Source: Persicaria tinctoria (lineage: Eukaryota; Streptophyta; Magnoliopsida; Caryophyllales; Polygonaceae). Taken from it: a DNA stretch of 64,000 nt. Every line of letters begins with the position of its first letter. Position 1 is the first letter of the stretch. Made by a program: the position numbers and the translations under genes. The notes under the pieces are model-generated. The model did no database searches. It was not told where the DNA came from and was given only the letters and a program-made list of their open reading frames with translations. This document shows positions 10,895-23,444 of the stretch, one piece after another. The DNA is taken from NCBI GenBank assembly GCA_037127255.1, contig JBANSL010000014.1, positions 69,981,646-70,045,645 of the forward strand, written 5' to 3'.

Positions 10895-13684
10895 TCATTC
10901 ACACGCAATTTTGGTGTCGAAGCTGCTAAGGGAGATAGCGAAGGCCTGAAATGCCGAAATAGGGTAACCATAGTCCATGGTGAAAACATCCTTTCCCACT
11001 TTTCCGAATTGAAGAATAACATTTTCGTGCTCAGAACCATCCTCTGCTGAAGCGACCAGCTGAAAGTTCTTAACTGAAGCGAAAGTTACACGGCCGTTGA
11101 AGTTCAGGCACCAGCACTGAAGTTGTTCATGCCACCTTGGTGTCTTGTTCCTCAGAACTAAGTTTCTGTCACTGCAATTCGGAACAGTCTCAGACGCGAT
11201 GTTGTCCAAGCGAGTTGATTTTGATCCAGAGAGGATGGAAGGAAAAGATTCCATACTAGAGGGCAAGAATTCAGTTGGTGTCGGGGCCTGTCCTCCAACT
11301 TCTATAGAAGAGGCTGAAATCGTATCCATCGTGCACTGCACTCTACGTGGCCCCCTGGAACGCAGGTATTAACTATCTCTTAGATGATAAACAAAGAAAA
11401 TGACAACCATTCATAAAAGAAGTATTAGAATTTGTAGGTTTGTTCTAACCTGGAACCAAGAACATTCAACTCATAAGAAAGGCGTGCTATTGGGTAGTTG
11501 CCAGAAGGAACCCTGGGAGCTTGTTTCAAGCTCGCGAGCCTAGATGAATGGCTCATGAGGATTCTAGTCCCAGCACCTGAAGGTTGTGAATCATAGATTG
11601 TGAACTTGGTCCCAAGGAAGTTTGATCTGAAAAGGGATAACTTCAATTGTTAGATAAGCAAACAAAATCATAGATCAGAGGCATCAGATGAGCCTGACGT
11701 GCCTTAATTTTCCAATGTAGGCGCTGCTTCCTTTCTTAAAACAACCAGGATTCAAAGTAATGATGTAATCTGTGCAAGTCGGGTGTCTACATTTCCGTGC
11801 CGCAAGAAGAAATTTGCCATCATCATATGAGACTTAAAATAGGACAAACGTATAAATCAGCAAAGTGCTTTTAACTGATTGGAAGACGGTAAATAGTTCA
11901 GAAAGAAAGGCGGAAGTGGAATTGACATACCAGAGTCTTTGCCAAGATAAAGATAATAAGTTTGACCGCTACTGTTTCGTTTTATGTAACACTGAATGAG
12001 GGAATTCCTAGGGCCGGGCTGCGTGAAGATGTGATAACAAGATTCAGCTAGAAAGAAAGCAGCATCTACCACAGACATGCCATGTAAGTCATCAACAAAA
12101 GTCGTTCTTTTCAGTTTACACATCCATAGTAACCCCTAAGTTGCATACTTTATTCTCCAAAACATTAAGGCTTTTGTGCACTCAAACAATGACGTATATA
12201 ATTCAAGTGCTACAAGTTGGTAGCTTTTTGTGTTTGGATATGGCGAGAACAGCAAATCAAAGATCTATACAGTTCCTATACATTCTAACGAATCTTGCTT
12301 TGTTTAGGAAATACAGATGGGTACTAAAAACAAGTGCTTACTGTTCATAGCTCATTTCAACTATTGTTCTATGCATCATGCCCGTTAGGAAACTAAAAAA
12401 ATAAGCTTTTTCCCCAAAGAGTTGCTATCGGCTCATAAAATATAGTGCTGACCAAAGCTGTGGTTTAAGAGAACTCTTTGCATTCTTCAGCTAGAAAATC
12501 CACATATATGAAGATTAAAATTTTAGCTTGCTGGGCATATTGCTATTGAAGACTCGGAAGAGGAACCAGGAAGCACAAACTTATATTCAAATACATGAAC
12601 CATCAAATTTTAGAATGCTGTAATTTTTACTCAAAAATCATTTCTCATATAACCAAATCACTGATGAACAGACTGGAAAAAATACAGAAAGTAAGGAATG
12701 AGATAGGATGCTACAAGAAAATAGATATCTTATTGTGTGGACTTTAGTTTGAAGTTTCCAGCAGTTCAAACATAAAATTATCTTATTCCTAAGATTTTAT
12801 TTCTGGTTTTAAGACCAAAACGATTAGGGTCCTCGAAGCACTGTGTTGAGAATAAAAGGGGTACATGACAGAGGCCCAAAACCATTTGATGCCAATTATA
12901 AGAGGGATACAGTCGCATTGGTTGGAGAGAGCATGAATATGTTCATAATAATCCTATGAAATAAAAATGTAAAAGACTAGTCACTTAGATAATAACAAAT
13001 AACCACTACTTCTTACTATATCTTAACATTTAAAACACGTAATATCAAGACACGTCTTCAACCAACAAGCACTCTATGGAAGTTGTATTCTCATTCTTCC
13101 TCTTTTTTTTATATAACCGAACCCGTATTTGTGTCAGTATGTTCTTACTAACCACCAAATAACATCAAAATTAATGAAAACAACATAGATACTTATTGCC
13201 TCCATACTCAGCTTCCAAACAAATTTATCTTCACATATATCTAGTGTTGAACTGATGATCAATAACAAAGAGATAAAAATGATATGCTAAATAGCAGCAG
13301 CCTACAACAGTAAGGTTATGGCATGGTAAGCTATCTAACCTGTTTCAAAGAGATGGGAAAAGTTAACTTGCTTGAAACCTCAGGAGTTTTAACAATCTCC
13401 TTCATAATCTCCCTCCAACTTCTGCAAACCCCAGCACAAGCCGCCACATGCTTCCTAGGAGGCCAGATATTCTCGGAATCCTCGATTCTCATAAGCACGT
13501 CCCTTAGGAGTTCTGAGGGCATATTAGCCCAACAGCTTTGCATCATAGCATCGAAGGGCACTGCCGAGCTATCCTGCACAACCCGGTGAGACCTCGACCT
13601 AAACCCATTCCCTAACCTCACCTCAAACCCTCTCCTGGATATACTCCCAATCTCCTCCTTCATGTCTTGAAAAATGCTCAGCAT
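10895..13684 (-). CDS. TLP: Tubby-like F-box protein
   Basis: Five exons on the minus strand: 13340-13684, 11931-12018, 11703-11832, 11450-11626 and 10895-11354, totalling 1200 nt and 399 residues. The N-terminus (about residues 50-105) is an F-box ([17 protein letters not shown], then [11 protein letters not shown]), which recruits SKP1 of an SCF ubiquitin ligase. Residues about 115-399 are a tubby domain, with [70 protein letters not shown] and the family-typical end [10 protein letters not shown]. Plant TLPs bind phosphoinositides at the plasma membrane and can be released to the nucleus under stress. The start at 13684 matches the family N-terminus. Intron 3 (11627-11702) begins with GC instead of GT (AAG|GCACGT); the conserved junction K-L-R-S-N-F requires it. 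Nearest Arabidopsis type is probably TLP3. Confidence 0.95.
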
Positions 13685-14655
13685 AATCACGTGTTTTTTC
13701 CCCGTAAAATCACCTCAATTCCGATTCAACTTGGTATATTACAGATACATTTTATCTTCTGTGATAAGCATACAAAACACCCAAAAGCTAATAATGGCTC
13801 AAGCTCCCCCAAATCAGCATCAGATGCTATGAATTTCCAAATCCATACACCATTTTATTCACAAATACAAGTAAAACCATTGAAGCTCAACCTCTCACGG
13901 CCAAAATACAATTTCTCATTTTCTTTTAATTTTGAATTGCAACAATTTCTCATTTTCTTTTAATTTTGAATTGCAACCTGGCCCCCATCTAACTCCCCCA
14001 AAATTAGCAACAAAGCAGAGCTGCCCTAAACCCCAAATTCCAAACCTTGGCATTAGCATGTACACCAAATGTGAGCCCTGGACCCCGAGATCTGCAAAAT
14101 TGAAACATCACCCAGAAGTCCAATTACAACCCATCATAAACCACTATAAAAACACAAATTTGCTGCATAGAAAGTTAGAAACAGTTGAGTCTAGGGTTAG
14201 CAGAGAATCTGCAAATTCAATACTTGTAATTCTACTTGCAAACTGTAAAAAGGGAACAAGCAGCAGTGGGTGCTGGGGAGAGAAGCAATTGAGAGTGGGA
14301 AGATGAGGAGAATTACCAGGAAATTAGGGTTTTGCCTTACATTGAAGACGAGTTTGTGGCTGGGTATGACGCAGTAGGAGGTGGGACTGTGCGAGTGGCG
14401 GTGTTGTTCTGTGTGGGTGATCGGTTTGGGGGTAGAGACAGTCAGCAATCTGAATTGATGGGCTGGCCCGGATTTGATTCTGGAGTGGACTGTGGATTCG
14501 GATCGGGTTGTTTATCCAAGATCCAAGAGATTGGGGCGGTGGATTTGGTCGACAACCAACACGCTCAGGCTCGTCTTTTCGATGTTATTGGAAGTTGGAA
14601 CCTTTGTCAAGAATGTGTTTGTCAATCAAGGAGGAAGTAGAAATGTTAAATGATA
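13685..14655 (-). promoter_or_regulatory. Upstream region and likely 5' UTR of the tubby-like gene
   Basis: No protein gene is supported here. TLP genes often have a 5' UTR intron; on the minus strand a donor-like CTG|GTAATT near 14315 and an acceptor-like ATCACAG near 13760 would fit one, but this is inference. A 38-bp direct repeat (caatttctcattttctttta...) lies at about 13908-13975. Confidence 0.4.
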
Positions 14656-14930
14656 CTCCATTTAATTTCTTTCTCTGTTTCGAAATTTAGGTCATTTTAA
14701 ATTTTTATTCTTATATCAAAATAGATGTCATTTCAGATTTTCTAATAGAAAATAGTATGGAGTAATGATCTGTATTGATTTTTTAAAAGATTTTGATTGG
14801 TTAAAAAATATAATGAGCATTAAAAAATAAATTTATATGTTAGTGGAATGATGTTGTTGATTGATGGGTAAATGTTTTATTAAAACTTTTACAAAATTCT
14901 AAATCGACTTAAATTTTGAAACGGATGGAG
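14656..14930. mobile_element. Stowaway-like MITE
   Basis: A 275-bp element flanked by TA. The left end CTCCATTTAATTTC...CTGTTTCGAAATTTAGG and the right end ...CTTAAATTTTGAAACGGATGGAG form an imperfect inverted repeat. The interior is AT-rich and non-coding. Confidence 0.6.
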
Positions 14931-15420
14931 TAATAGTTTTTACTAGATGATTTGAGGTAGTTAATCATCATCAAGGATTCGAGAACCATTTAATCATAAA
15001 TATAGATGGATAATTAGTGTGGAGGAGTAAAATTTGTAAAGATTTGAAATCCTCTTCTTTTTTTTTCAAGTGTTGAAACCCAATGTTTTAGTATGTGATA
15101 ATGGAGGCTATTCTTTTGGGCCCTCCGTTTTATTTATTTATTTATAATATACGGAGTATTTATATATATATATTGGCTTCTGTGTGAGCAACCTTTATTA
15201 TGTAATTTGTGAGCAGATTTTGACCATTAGATTGATAAAAAGGAATGAACAAGATTAATCCAAAATTTAAATCAAAACTTAATTGTTGATAGTGGGCTCC
15301 ACATTGAATTCTCTTCCACTCTCATTACAACGTGTGTGAAACTCACTTGCCAAGGGAAAAAAGGAACAAATATTTATTAAACGTTAATACCAACTAATTG
15401 TTAATATCTCATCTACGTAC

Positions 15421-16367
15421 TGCCTACGGCAGCACTCCTTTCCAAACGGGGTGTTGCCATCCCAGCTTACTGTCCGATATGCTGCTCATATTTTTCTGGA
15501 ATGTAAATACAACACATTCTTTAAGAAAATTGACAGAAACATCCAAAAACTCGTATTAGACACATTAAAAACCTCACGAGATATTAAACCTATTATGAAT
15601 ACCCTTGCAGCGCATCTGAATGGGAAACAAAAACAAGAAATGGCCATGTACCGGTGGGTGTCTTGGTTAACAAGAAACCAGGTGGTATTTAGAGAAAAAC
15701 AACAAATAACGATCGAAAGCTATAACCACACGGTAAAAACACATATGACAAACTGGAGCAAAGCCATGAGTGAGAATTCTGTAAGAAAAGCCAACAGGTA
15801 CAATAAGGATTATCAGAGAAAGAAAACAAATCATAAAAAAGGAAAACATAAATGGAGAAAACCCCCTCCAGGGTTTCTGAAACTCAATTTCGACGGTTCA
15901 GCACCGATCAAAGGAAACAGTTCGGGTGGCTTTGCCATTCGTGATTGGGAAGGTGACTTAATATCTGCAGGAGCAGAGATAATTGGCGTCTAGACAGCTT
16001 TGTGTTCAGAAGCCCGAGCACTACACTTAGGCATTAAAAAAGCGATTCAGTTGGGCATACACAGACTGATAATTGAAGGCGACTCATAGATAATTATAAA
16101 TTACCTCAAACATGGGACGAAATGCCCATGGGAAATTGAAATGATAATGTCAGAAATTTCTTGCTTATTGCGTGGGTTCAGCGAAGTGAACTTTGTTCAC
16201 ATAGTTCGCAATGGTAACCAGGTGGCTGACTATATTGCTCGTCGGGTCCGTCTTACCAGAAACCCACTTATTCTCACTGATCCAGGTCTCTGCGACCTCA
16301 TCCGAAAGGATGCGATCGGATAGCGCTTCGGCGAATCCGAATTTTTACCTTATCAAAAAAAAAAAAA
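15421..16367 (+). mobile_element. 5'-truncated LINE with perfect 15-bp TSD
   Basis: A 947-bp insertion ending in about 14 A (16355-16368), bracketed by ATCTCATCTACGTAC at 15406-15420 and 16368-16382. The reading frame holds the end of the zinc-binding region, a basic linker (RKKTNHKKGKHKW) and an RNase H domain: FLKLNFDGSAPIKGNSSGGF, then SEARALHLGIKKAIQLG, then IIEGDS, then HIVRNGNQVADYIA, ending RKDAIG at 16320. Two in-frame TAG stops (15991-15993 and 16087-16089) break it. This is the typical result of target-primed reverse transcription halting early. The identical flanks argue for a recent event, yet the stops suggest the source copy was already damaged or mutation followed. Confidence 0.9.
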
Positions 16368-16382
16368 ATCTCATCTACGTAC

Positions 16383-17559
16383 GAATAAAATTATTATTAT
16401 TACAGCTTATTTTGATAAATATCTCGTATACGTACGAATAAACCACTCATAACATTGAATAAATCTAAATTACACATATAATAATTTCATTGGAATCACC
16501 GAGCAAATAATTTCTTATATACACCTGAATATATATTGACATGTACATATAAAGTTATAAACCTATCCCCAAAACATCTTATACATACGAATAATGTACT
16601 ATTTAGATCCCCAAAACATCTTATACATACGAATAATGTAGTATTTAGATATGAATAACATCATATACGACATACGAATAATTGAACTATACATATAAAC
16701 AACGCACGTAATGCTCCAATAATATATACGCTACATCAGGGGATGCAATGCGATCTATTATATGGACCTCTTCTATCAATTCTTGATCCAAGGAGAAAGT
16801 TCCCTTCCACTGATCGGTCATGACAAAATTCAGCATCACTATTATAATTAATCACCATTTTCTTCAAAAGTACCTACATCGATCGAAATTTTGAGGAGAT
16901 GGACAAATATTTTATGTAGATATACACCACGTACAACTAGCAAGTAGCAACCGAAGATGTAATACTAACATACAGAACCTGATACAATCGAAACAACGCG
17001 AGATCTCAAATCCACCATGGAATTAGCAGGTTGAGTTCTCAATTCTGGTGACAAAAATAAGTTGGAGTAGATAAGTGGCGGTGTCAGGCAAGCAAGGAGT
17101 CGCGAGATCAGATCCGATCCTCTCGAAAGCAAAGGTCTTCGTGATAGGAGTTGCGAGATCCGACGTCGATAGGCTCACCATGAATGGGTGGGGAAAAGAT
17201 CATATATGGACTAACGAGCCGATATCAATGATTTTTTTTAAATAAAACAACAAAATATTTCCTTTCCTTTTTTACTTTTATCAAATCCCGTGAAATCAGC
17301 GTAACACATAGTATTTTTTACGCCAACGTTAGAGTGGAGAGTGTATCTCACATGCTCTAAATGGGACGGTGGACTGGCAAATTGGTGGACCCCATCCGAT
17401 TTTGAAAAATAATTAATGAAATTTTCATTCAATCTCATCCATTCATTTACCTCCATCCAATGGTCATAACTTGCTCACAAATTACAAGTTAAACCTTGCT
17501 CACACATGATCTATCCTCTCTCTCTATATATATATATACAAATTTAGAAAGGGCCTGAT
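16383..17559. other. Gene-free stretch rich in short repeats of tacgaat
   Basis: The phrase atacgaataa/tacgtacgaat recurs many times between 16380 and 16700, including a local duplication of ccccaaaacatcttatacatacgaataatgta at about 16567 and 16609. Nothing coding is recognisable. Confidence 0.45.
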
Positions 17560-18035
17560 TAAATCCCGAAAGGGCTTCAATTAAATCCTAAAATGGTCTC
17601 TTGGTGCGTCATACAAGGGTGGTTATTGACAGCGAGTCTGGTTGTTCATGGTGTTCCTTAGCTGAGTTGGAGCTCTGGCGTTCGGTGTCGAGTCAGGCTG
17701 GAATCGAGACAGTGTGTATCGAGGCGACTCCGCATTACGGAAATTTCCTTGGAGGATCGTCTTTACTGCTCACAAGGACTCCTGATGTACCACTGGCCAG
17801 CGGTGTCATTGCTTGGTGGTGCTTGGCATCCTTCTTAGTCTACGTTGTCTCCAGCATGTTTGGTCTTGGTTCGCTTGTTCGACCGCATTTGTGTGTCTCC
17901 TTCCGTTTGTACACCACCTTTTTTGCTTCTATGTTGTATGTTTAGACGGTTTGCCGTCTACCGACTTTGTCGGCCTCTCGAGGTTCTGGCCTCCGGGTTT
18001 GTCCGCCCGTGAATTATTTCCTGATAAAAAAAAAA
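17560..18035 (+). mobile_element. LINE-like 3' tail
   Basis: GC-richer segment ending ATTATTTCCTGATAAAA and a run of A at 18026-18035. The last 80 bp match the minus-strand tail at 6013-6100 (see that entry), defining a shared 3' end. An open frame crosses it (17601-17945), but I recognise no domain. The A tail is the insertion site of the next element. The 5' limit is approximate. Confidence 0.5.
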
Positions 18036-18503
18036 TTAGGGTTGGGCAGTGGTAAAAAAATTACCATACCAACAGGACTTTGGTACCAAGTAGTCGGTAA
18101 CCGAAATCTCGGTACCGAAAGAAGTCGGTATGGTACACGGTATGGAAAATCCAAATACCGTGGTACCGATAATATATATTTTTTTAAAAAAATAAAATAT
18201 TTGACAAGTGGTACAAATAATTTGCGGTACCATCGGTACCGTCGCAACGGTATCGACCTTCGGTAACCGAAAGTTTCAATGGTACCATCGGTACCACAGA
18301 GTATAAAACATAAATTGATTATTGAAATTTGGGATGTTGGTTACCACAGTATCGACCTTCGGTAACCGAAAGTTTCGGTACCAACAATATCGATTATCGA
18401 TATTAACGGTTGGTACGTGGTACAAAAAATTTCATACCGAATGGTATCGGTACGGTACGTGGTAATCGAAAATTTATCATGGTATTGTACCGTGTCAGCC
18501 CTA
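18036..18503. mobile_element. hAT-like MITE rich in GGTACC/GGTAACC motifs
   Basis: A 468-bp element with ends TTAGGGTTGGGCAGTGGTA and the complement of TTAGGGCTGACACGGTAC. The interior is packed with ggtaccg, ggtaacc and cggtatgg words in both orientations, like the sub-terminal repeats bound by hAT transposases. Flanks are poly-A on both sides, so an 8-A target duplication is possible but uninformative. No coding capacity. Confidence 0.6.
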
Positions 18504-18750
18504 AAAAAAAATAAGTATGTGATAAGATGTTTATCAGGTCTCGAAAATATCTTCTCTCGGGGTGGACTACTGAAATGTACTTTTTCTATCCGAGTGGCCG
18601 GGTATTATGATGCATATGTTTGAACAAAACCATATTATGATACCGGAAATTGCACTGGGTAACTTGTTGTTGTTGTTGTTGTTTATACAACAAAACATAA
18701 TGTAAGGTCATACTCCCCACAACTAAATTGTTCTGAAGTTTTATCAATAT

Positions 18751-18895
18751 TATTAGGATAGAATATATCTTTTTGTATATTTTCATATCTTTCTATGTAT
18801 ATCCTACCTAGGGAGATCCTTGATCTCCAAGACTTGTAACCCTATTTATTCTCACATTGTGAATGAATGAATTAAGCTTTCTCACAAACATTCAA
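18751..18895 (+). repeat. Copia 5' LTR (145 bp)
   Basis: Begins TATTAGGATAGAATAT and ends ACAAACATTCAA. It matches the copy at 21898-22042 with only two substitutions seen (gatccttgatctccaag versus gatccttcatctctaag). No primer-binding site follows, because the internal 5' region is deleted. Both LTRs begin TA rather than TG. Confidence 0.85.
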
Positions 18896-21800
18896 CGGTA
18901 TGTCCCTTCCCATTGCAAAACTGGGCAAATCTATTTTACCTGCGCAAAATCGAACTCTGCAATTGCATAATGTCTCATTTGTCCCCCAAATCACCAAAAA
19001 CTTGCTTAGTGTCTCTCAACTTACCCGTGACAATGATGTCTACATGCTATTTTATCGATCTTGTTGTCTTGTGAAGGATTTGCAGGGTTGGACGCTCCTA
19101 AAAGGAACCGTTAAGAATGGTCTTTATCGTCTTGGTGTTCCTCAACCGCAACCACCGCCCTCATCCTTTCCTCCTCGTGTCTTCCTCGGCGAGCGTACCG
19201 GTCTACAGACTTGGCATCACCGCCTTGGTCACCCTCATGAGTCCTCCCTTCGTCGTTTAATTTCTAGATTTAAATTGCATGTTTCTTCAAACAATTTGCA
19301 TTCTATTTGTGAGTCCTGTCAGTTAGCAAAGAGTCATCGTTTACCATTACAAAACACACATCAGTCTAGTTTATCTCCTTTTGAGCTTGTTTATTCAGAC
19401 GTTTGGGGTCCAGCCCCCGTCTCAAAAGATGGTTGAAACCCAATTCTCAACCAAAATCAAACATCTGCAATCTGATTGGGGTGGTGAATATCGAAATGTT
19501 TCTACCTACTTACAAACACAGGGCATTCTGCATCGAGTTTCCTGCCCGCACACCCAATCTCAGAATGGTGCAGCCGAATGGCGACATCGCACTATCTTTG
19601 AAAAAGGCTTAGCTCTTCTCGCTCATGCTCATATGCCCACCTGCCACTGGGAGCATGCCTTTCAGACTTCTGTCTACCTCCACAATCGCACCCTCACCCC
19701 TATTCTTCAAAACAAATCTCCTTATGAATGTCTGTATGGGAAAGGTCATGACTATGGGTTTCTCAAGTCATTTGGTTGTCTTTGCAACCCATTCATTCGC
19801 CCCTACAACGTTAACAAGCTCGAATTTCGGTCCCTTCCTTGTATCTTTGTCGGCTACAGCTCCAAACACAAAGGTTACATGTGCTTTCATGTCTCAACTC
19901 GTCGTCTCTATATCGCCCGTCATGTCATTTTTGATGAGTCTGTGTTTCCATATCCATCTCATGAGTCTCCTTCTCTAGCTGTGCCTGCCCCTTCGGCCTC
20001 CCGAACCCCTCTCTCTATCCTTCAGCAAGCAGCATCTATTCTTCCTGAGTCTTCTACAGTCAGTCCAATATCTCCTCCCATACCATTTCACCTTGAGGAT
20101 GAGGTCACACCGCCGGCATCACCAGCACCATTCTCGGCAACTCCTGGAGCTTCTGACTCGGCACCCCACGGTATGCCTTCTCCCTCCTCTACCTCATCAT
20201 CTCCCTCGGCGGTCTCGGATTCCCCTCCACCGCCGCCCCCACCTCCCCCTCGGCAGAGCACCAGACAGCGCCAACCATCAGTCCGTCTCAAGGACTTTGT
20301 TTGTGATAAACCCAAAGCGCTCATCACCATAAAACACCCCCTTCCTCCCTCCACTGACCCTTACCCTGAACCCAAAACCTTTAACCAAGCTTCCAAATTC
20401 CCTGAATGGCAAAATGCAATGCAGGTTGAATATGAGGCACTCGTTCGTAATGGGACTTGGGACATTGTCCCGCGTCCTCCTAAGACTAACATTGTTGGAT
20501 GTAAATGGGTATACAGGATCAAACATCATGCAGATGGATCCATTGAGCGTCACAAAGCTCGTCTTGTGGCCAAAGGCTTCAATCAGGAGGGTGTGGACTA
20601 TTTTCACACTTTCAGCCCTGTCATCAAGTTGACCACCATTCGCATCATCTTGTGTCTCGCCATCACCCACAAATGGCCTCTTCGCCAGGTAGACATCAAT
20701 AATGCATTTTTGAATGGTGATCTGTCTGAACAGGTCTTTATGGATCTGGCTTTGTTGATAGCACTCGGCCTACACATGTTTGCTGCCTTCGGAAGGCCTT
20801 GTATGGTCTCAAACAGGCACCTCGGGCTTGGTTCACCAAACTCAAGCTCTTTCTCCTGCAGAATCAGTTCTCAGATTGCAAGTCTGACTCCTCCCTTTTC
20901 ATTTGTCGAGCGCGTGGCTTTACCCTGCTGGTCCTTGTCTATGTTGACGATCTCATCATCACCGGATCCTCCTCATCAGCAATCGATCAGTTTGTTCATC
21001 GCCTGAATGGGGCATTCTCCCTTCGTGGTTTAGGGGTTCTGCACTATTTCCTTGGCATCGAACTACTTCCTCAGGATGGATCTCTTTTGTTGACTCAACA
21101 GAAATACATTCGGGACTTGCTTCATCGCAGCAAAATGACGGACGCCAAACCCATTGCATCTCCGGCTGAACCAGGTTCTCGCCTAGTCCAAACTGGCAAC
21201 CCTGTCGCTGATCCTCATATGTATAGGAGCATTGTTGGTGCCCTTCAGTATGTCACCATCACTCGTCCGGAGATCTCTTATGTTGTCAACAGAGTATGTC
21301 AATTTATGCATAACCCTACTGAAATTCATTGGTCTGCCGCCAAGCGCATCCTCCGCTACCTCAAAGGCACCATATGTCACGGTCTCCATCTCCGCTCAGC
21401 CTCCGACGCTCGATTGGTTGCCTTCACAGATGCTGGATGGGCTTCAGACATGGATGACTGCCGATCCCAGCACGATTTCGCCATCTTCTATGGTGGTAAT
21501 CTGGTCAGTTGGTCTTCTCGAAAGCAGAAGGTCGTCGCTCGCTCTAGCACCGAGGCTGAGTACTGCGCCATAGCCTTCACTGCAGACGAACTCCTTTGGC
21601 TTCGTCAGCTTTTGTCCGAGCTCCAGGCGCCAGTTGCAGGCTCCCCGATTGTCCTATGTGACAACCTCAGTGCGACGTACATGTCTGCCAATCCCATTCT
21701 GCATCAGCGGTCCAAGCATATTCGCATTGATTATTTCTTCATTCGTGAACAAGTAGAGGCCGGTGACCTTGTTGTCTGTCACATTCGGTCCTTGGATCAG

Positions 21801-21897
21801 ACAACCGATATCTTCTCCAAGGCGCTCGGTAGTGGCCGGTTCATCACACTTCGTGACAAGCTTCATGTGCGCTCTCCGCCATGAGCTTGCAGGGGGG
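18896..21897 (+). pseudogene. Deleted Ty1/Copia polyprotein gene
   Basis: The internal region starts directly in the GAG-pre-integrase part of pol (18900-19436: HHRLGHPHESSLRRL, then CESCQLAKSHRLP). The leader, gag and most of protease are missing. A gap around 19436 removes part of the integrase core. The frame then runs 19381-21006 through the integrase end, a Ser/Pro-rich linker (about 19970-20270) and the first half of reverse transcriptase. A frame break near 20750-20800 precedes the rest (20799-21884), which retains the YVDD motif and a Copia-type RNase H (ending DIFSKALGSGRF). A polypurine tract (GCAGGGGGGT, about 21889-21898) abuts the 3' LTR. It cannot move by itself. Confidence 0.9.
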
Positions 21898-22042
21898 TAT
21901 TAGGATAGAATATATCTTTTTGTATATTTTCATATCTTTCTATGTATATCCTACCTAGGGAGATCCTTCATCTCTAAGACTTGTAACCCTATTTATTCTC
22001 ACATTGTGAATGAATGAATTAAGCTTTCTCACAAACATTCAA
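21898..22042 (+). repeat. Copia 3' LTR (145 bp)
   Basis: Same length as the 5' LTR and about 98.6% identical by eye. The bases outside the two LTRs (aatat before, atctc after) do not form a target duplication. That suggests the element is a rearranged or deleted derivative rather than a simple insertion. Confidence 0.85.
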
Positions 22043-22715
22043 TCTCTATAAATACTATAAGAAATCGAAACTAAACGAGAGCTCGTAAACCCATGTACAT
22101 TCGGTATTCGCATCCAAAAACTCATATAAAGTATAGTTGATTTTCCAAATCTATACTCCCTCCGTTCAAATATGTAAGATCATTTACTTTTCGGCACGTA
22201 GTTTAAGGAGTTAAATACTATATAAAATATTATTATTTTTAATTATTTTTTTATATTTTAATACTTATTAATAAAAAGTGTTATATTGTAAAAAATTAAT
22301 TTTAAAAAAATTAATATTTTATATAGTATTTAGCTCCTTAACCTACGTGTCAAAAAGTAAAAGATCTTATATTTACGAATAGGGGTGGCCACGGGTTACG
22401 GGTCGACCCGTGACCCGACGGGTCGTACGGGTCAATGACCCGGCGGGTCATTGACCCGGCGGGTCCGGGTCAACGGGTGGGGGCGGGTTGCGGGTTAGGG
22501 TTAGGGTCAGGGGTTTTGAACCCGATGACCCGGCGGGTCAACCCGCCATCCCAATTTTTTTTTTTGAATTTTTTTTTTATGTTTATAATAATTATTATGT
22601 ATATTATTCTTAGAATAATTCATAATATATAAACATAAACTAGTTTGCAATGTGCAATGTGGGTCAAAAGCACTATCACCCTTCCCTTTTTATAGATTTG
22701 GAAGACATCCCCTAT

Positions 22716-22770
22716 TCTCTCAACTTTCAATGTGGGACAAGACTCTTGTCCCACATTGAAAGTTGAGAGA
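22716..22770. repeat. 55-bp perfect inverted repeat (27-bp arms, 1-nt centre)
   Basis: The left arm starts at 22716 (tctctcaactttcaatgtg) and the right arm, its exact complement, ends at 22770; they are separated by the single C at 22743. The arms have no mismatch. It could extrude as a cruciform or fold as a stable RNA hairpin. It ends 21 bp before the AT tract. Confidence 0.9.
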
Positions 22771-22787
22771 TAGAATGAGAAGGGATG

Positions 22788-22892
<105 letters not shown>

Positions 22893-23444
22893 TCCATCAT
22901 CCCTTAACCCCCACTCTTCACTTTAAGCTTTATTTCTTAAAATGAAATGAAGTAAAGTTTGAGAAGTTTTATATCCCTACATTTATATTGTAGTGGATGA
23001 AGGAAGTTTTATAAAAATATAAAATTTCTCATGTTTTTTTCCACTTCATATTAAAATGAAATGGATATAAAAAGTGATATGTATAAAAAGTCTTTACATA
23101 TCATTTTTTTAAAAATTTATTTAGTCAAAAATATTAAAAAAAATAAATTTTTTTTTTTAAATTTGGGAATCCGGTGGGTCAACGGGTCGACCCGAACCCG
23201 CCAACCCGTGGAATTCCCGGGTTAGGGTTCGGGTCGCCCTTCCCCGACCCTTGACCCGGCGGGTCGAACCCGTCGACCCGCCGGGTCCAACCCGTGGCCA
23301 CGCCTATTTACAAACGGAGGGAGTATAAGCTAATTAATTAATAAAAAACTCAAACTTAAATTGACTCAAACTCAAAAAACCCACAACATAGCATTCTTTA
23401 GCAAACTATACTAAAAACTCTAAATGAAAAGAGATTATGATCTA

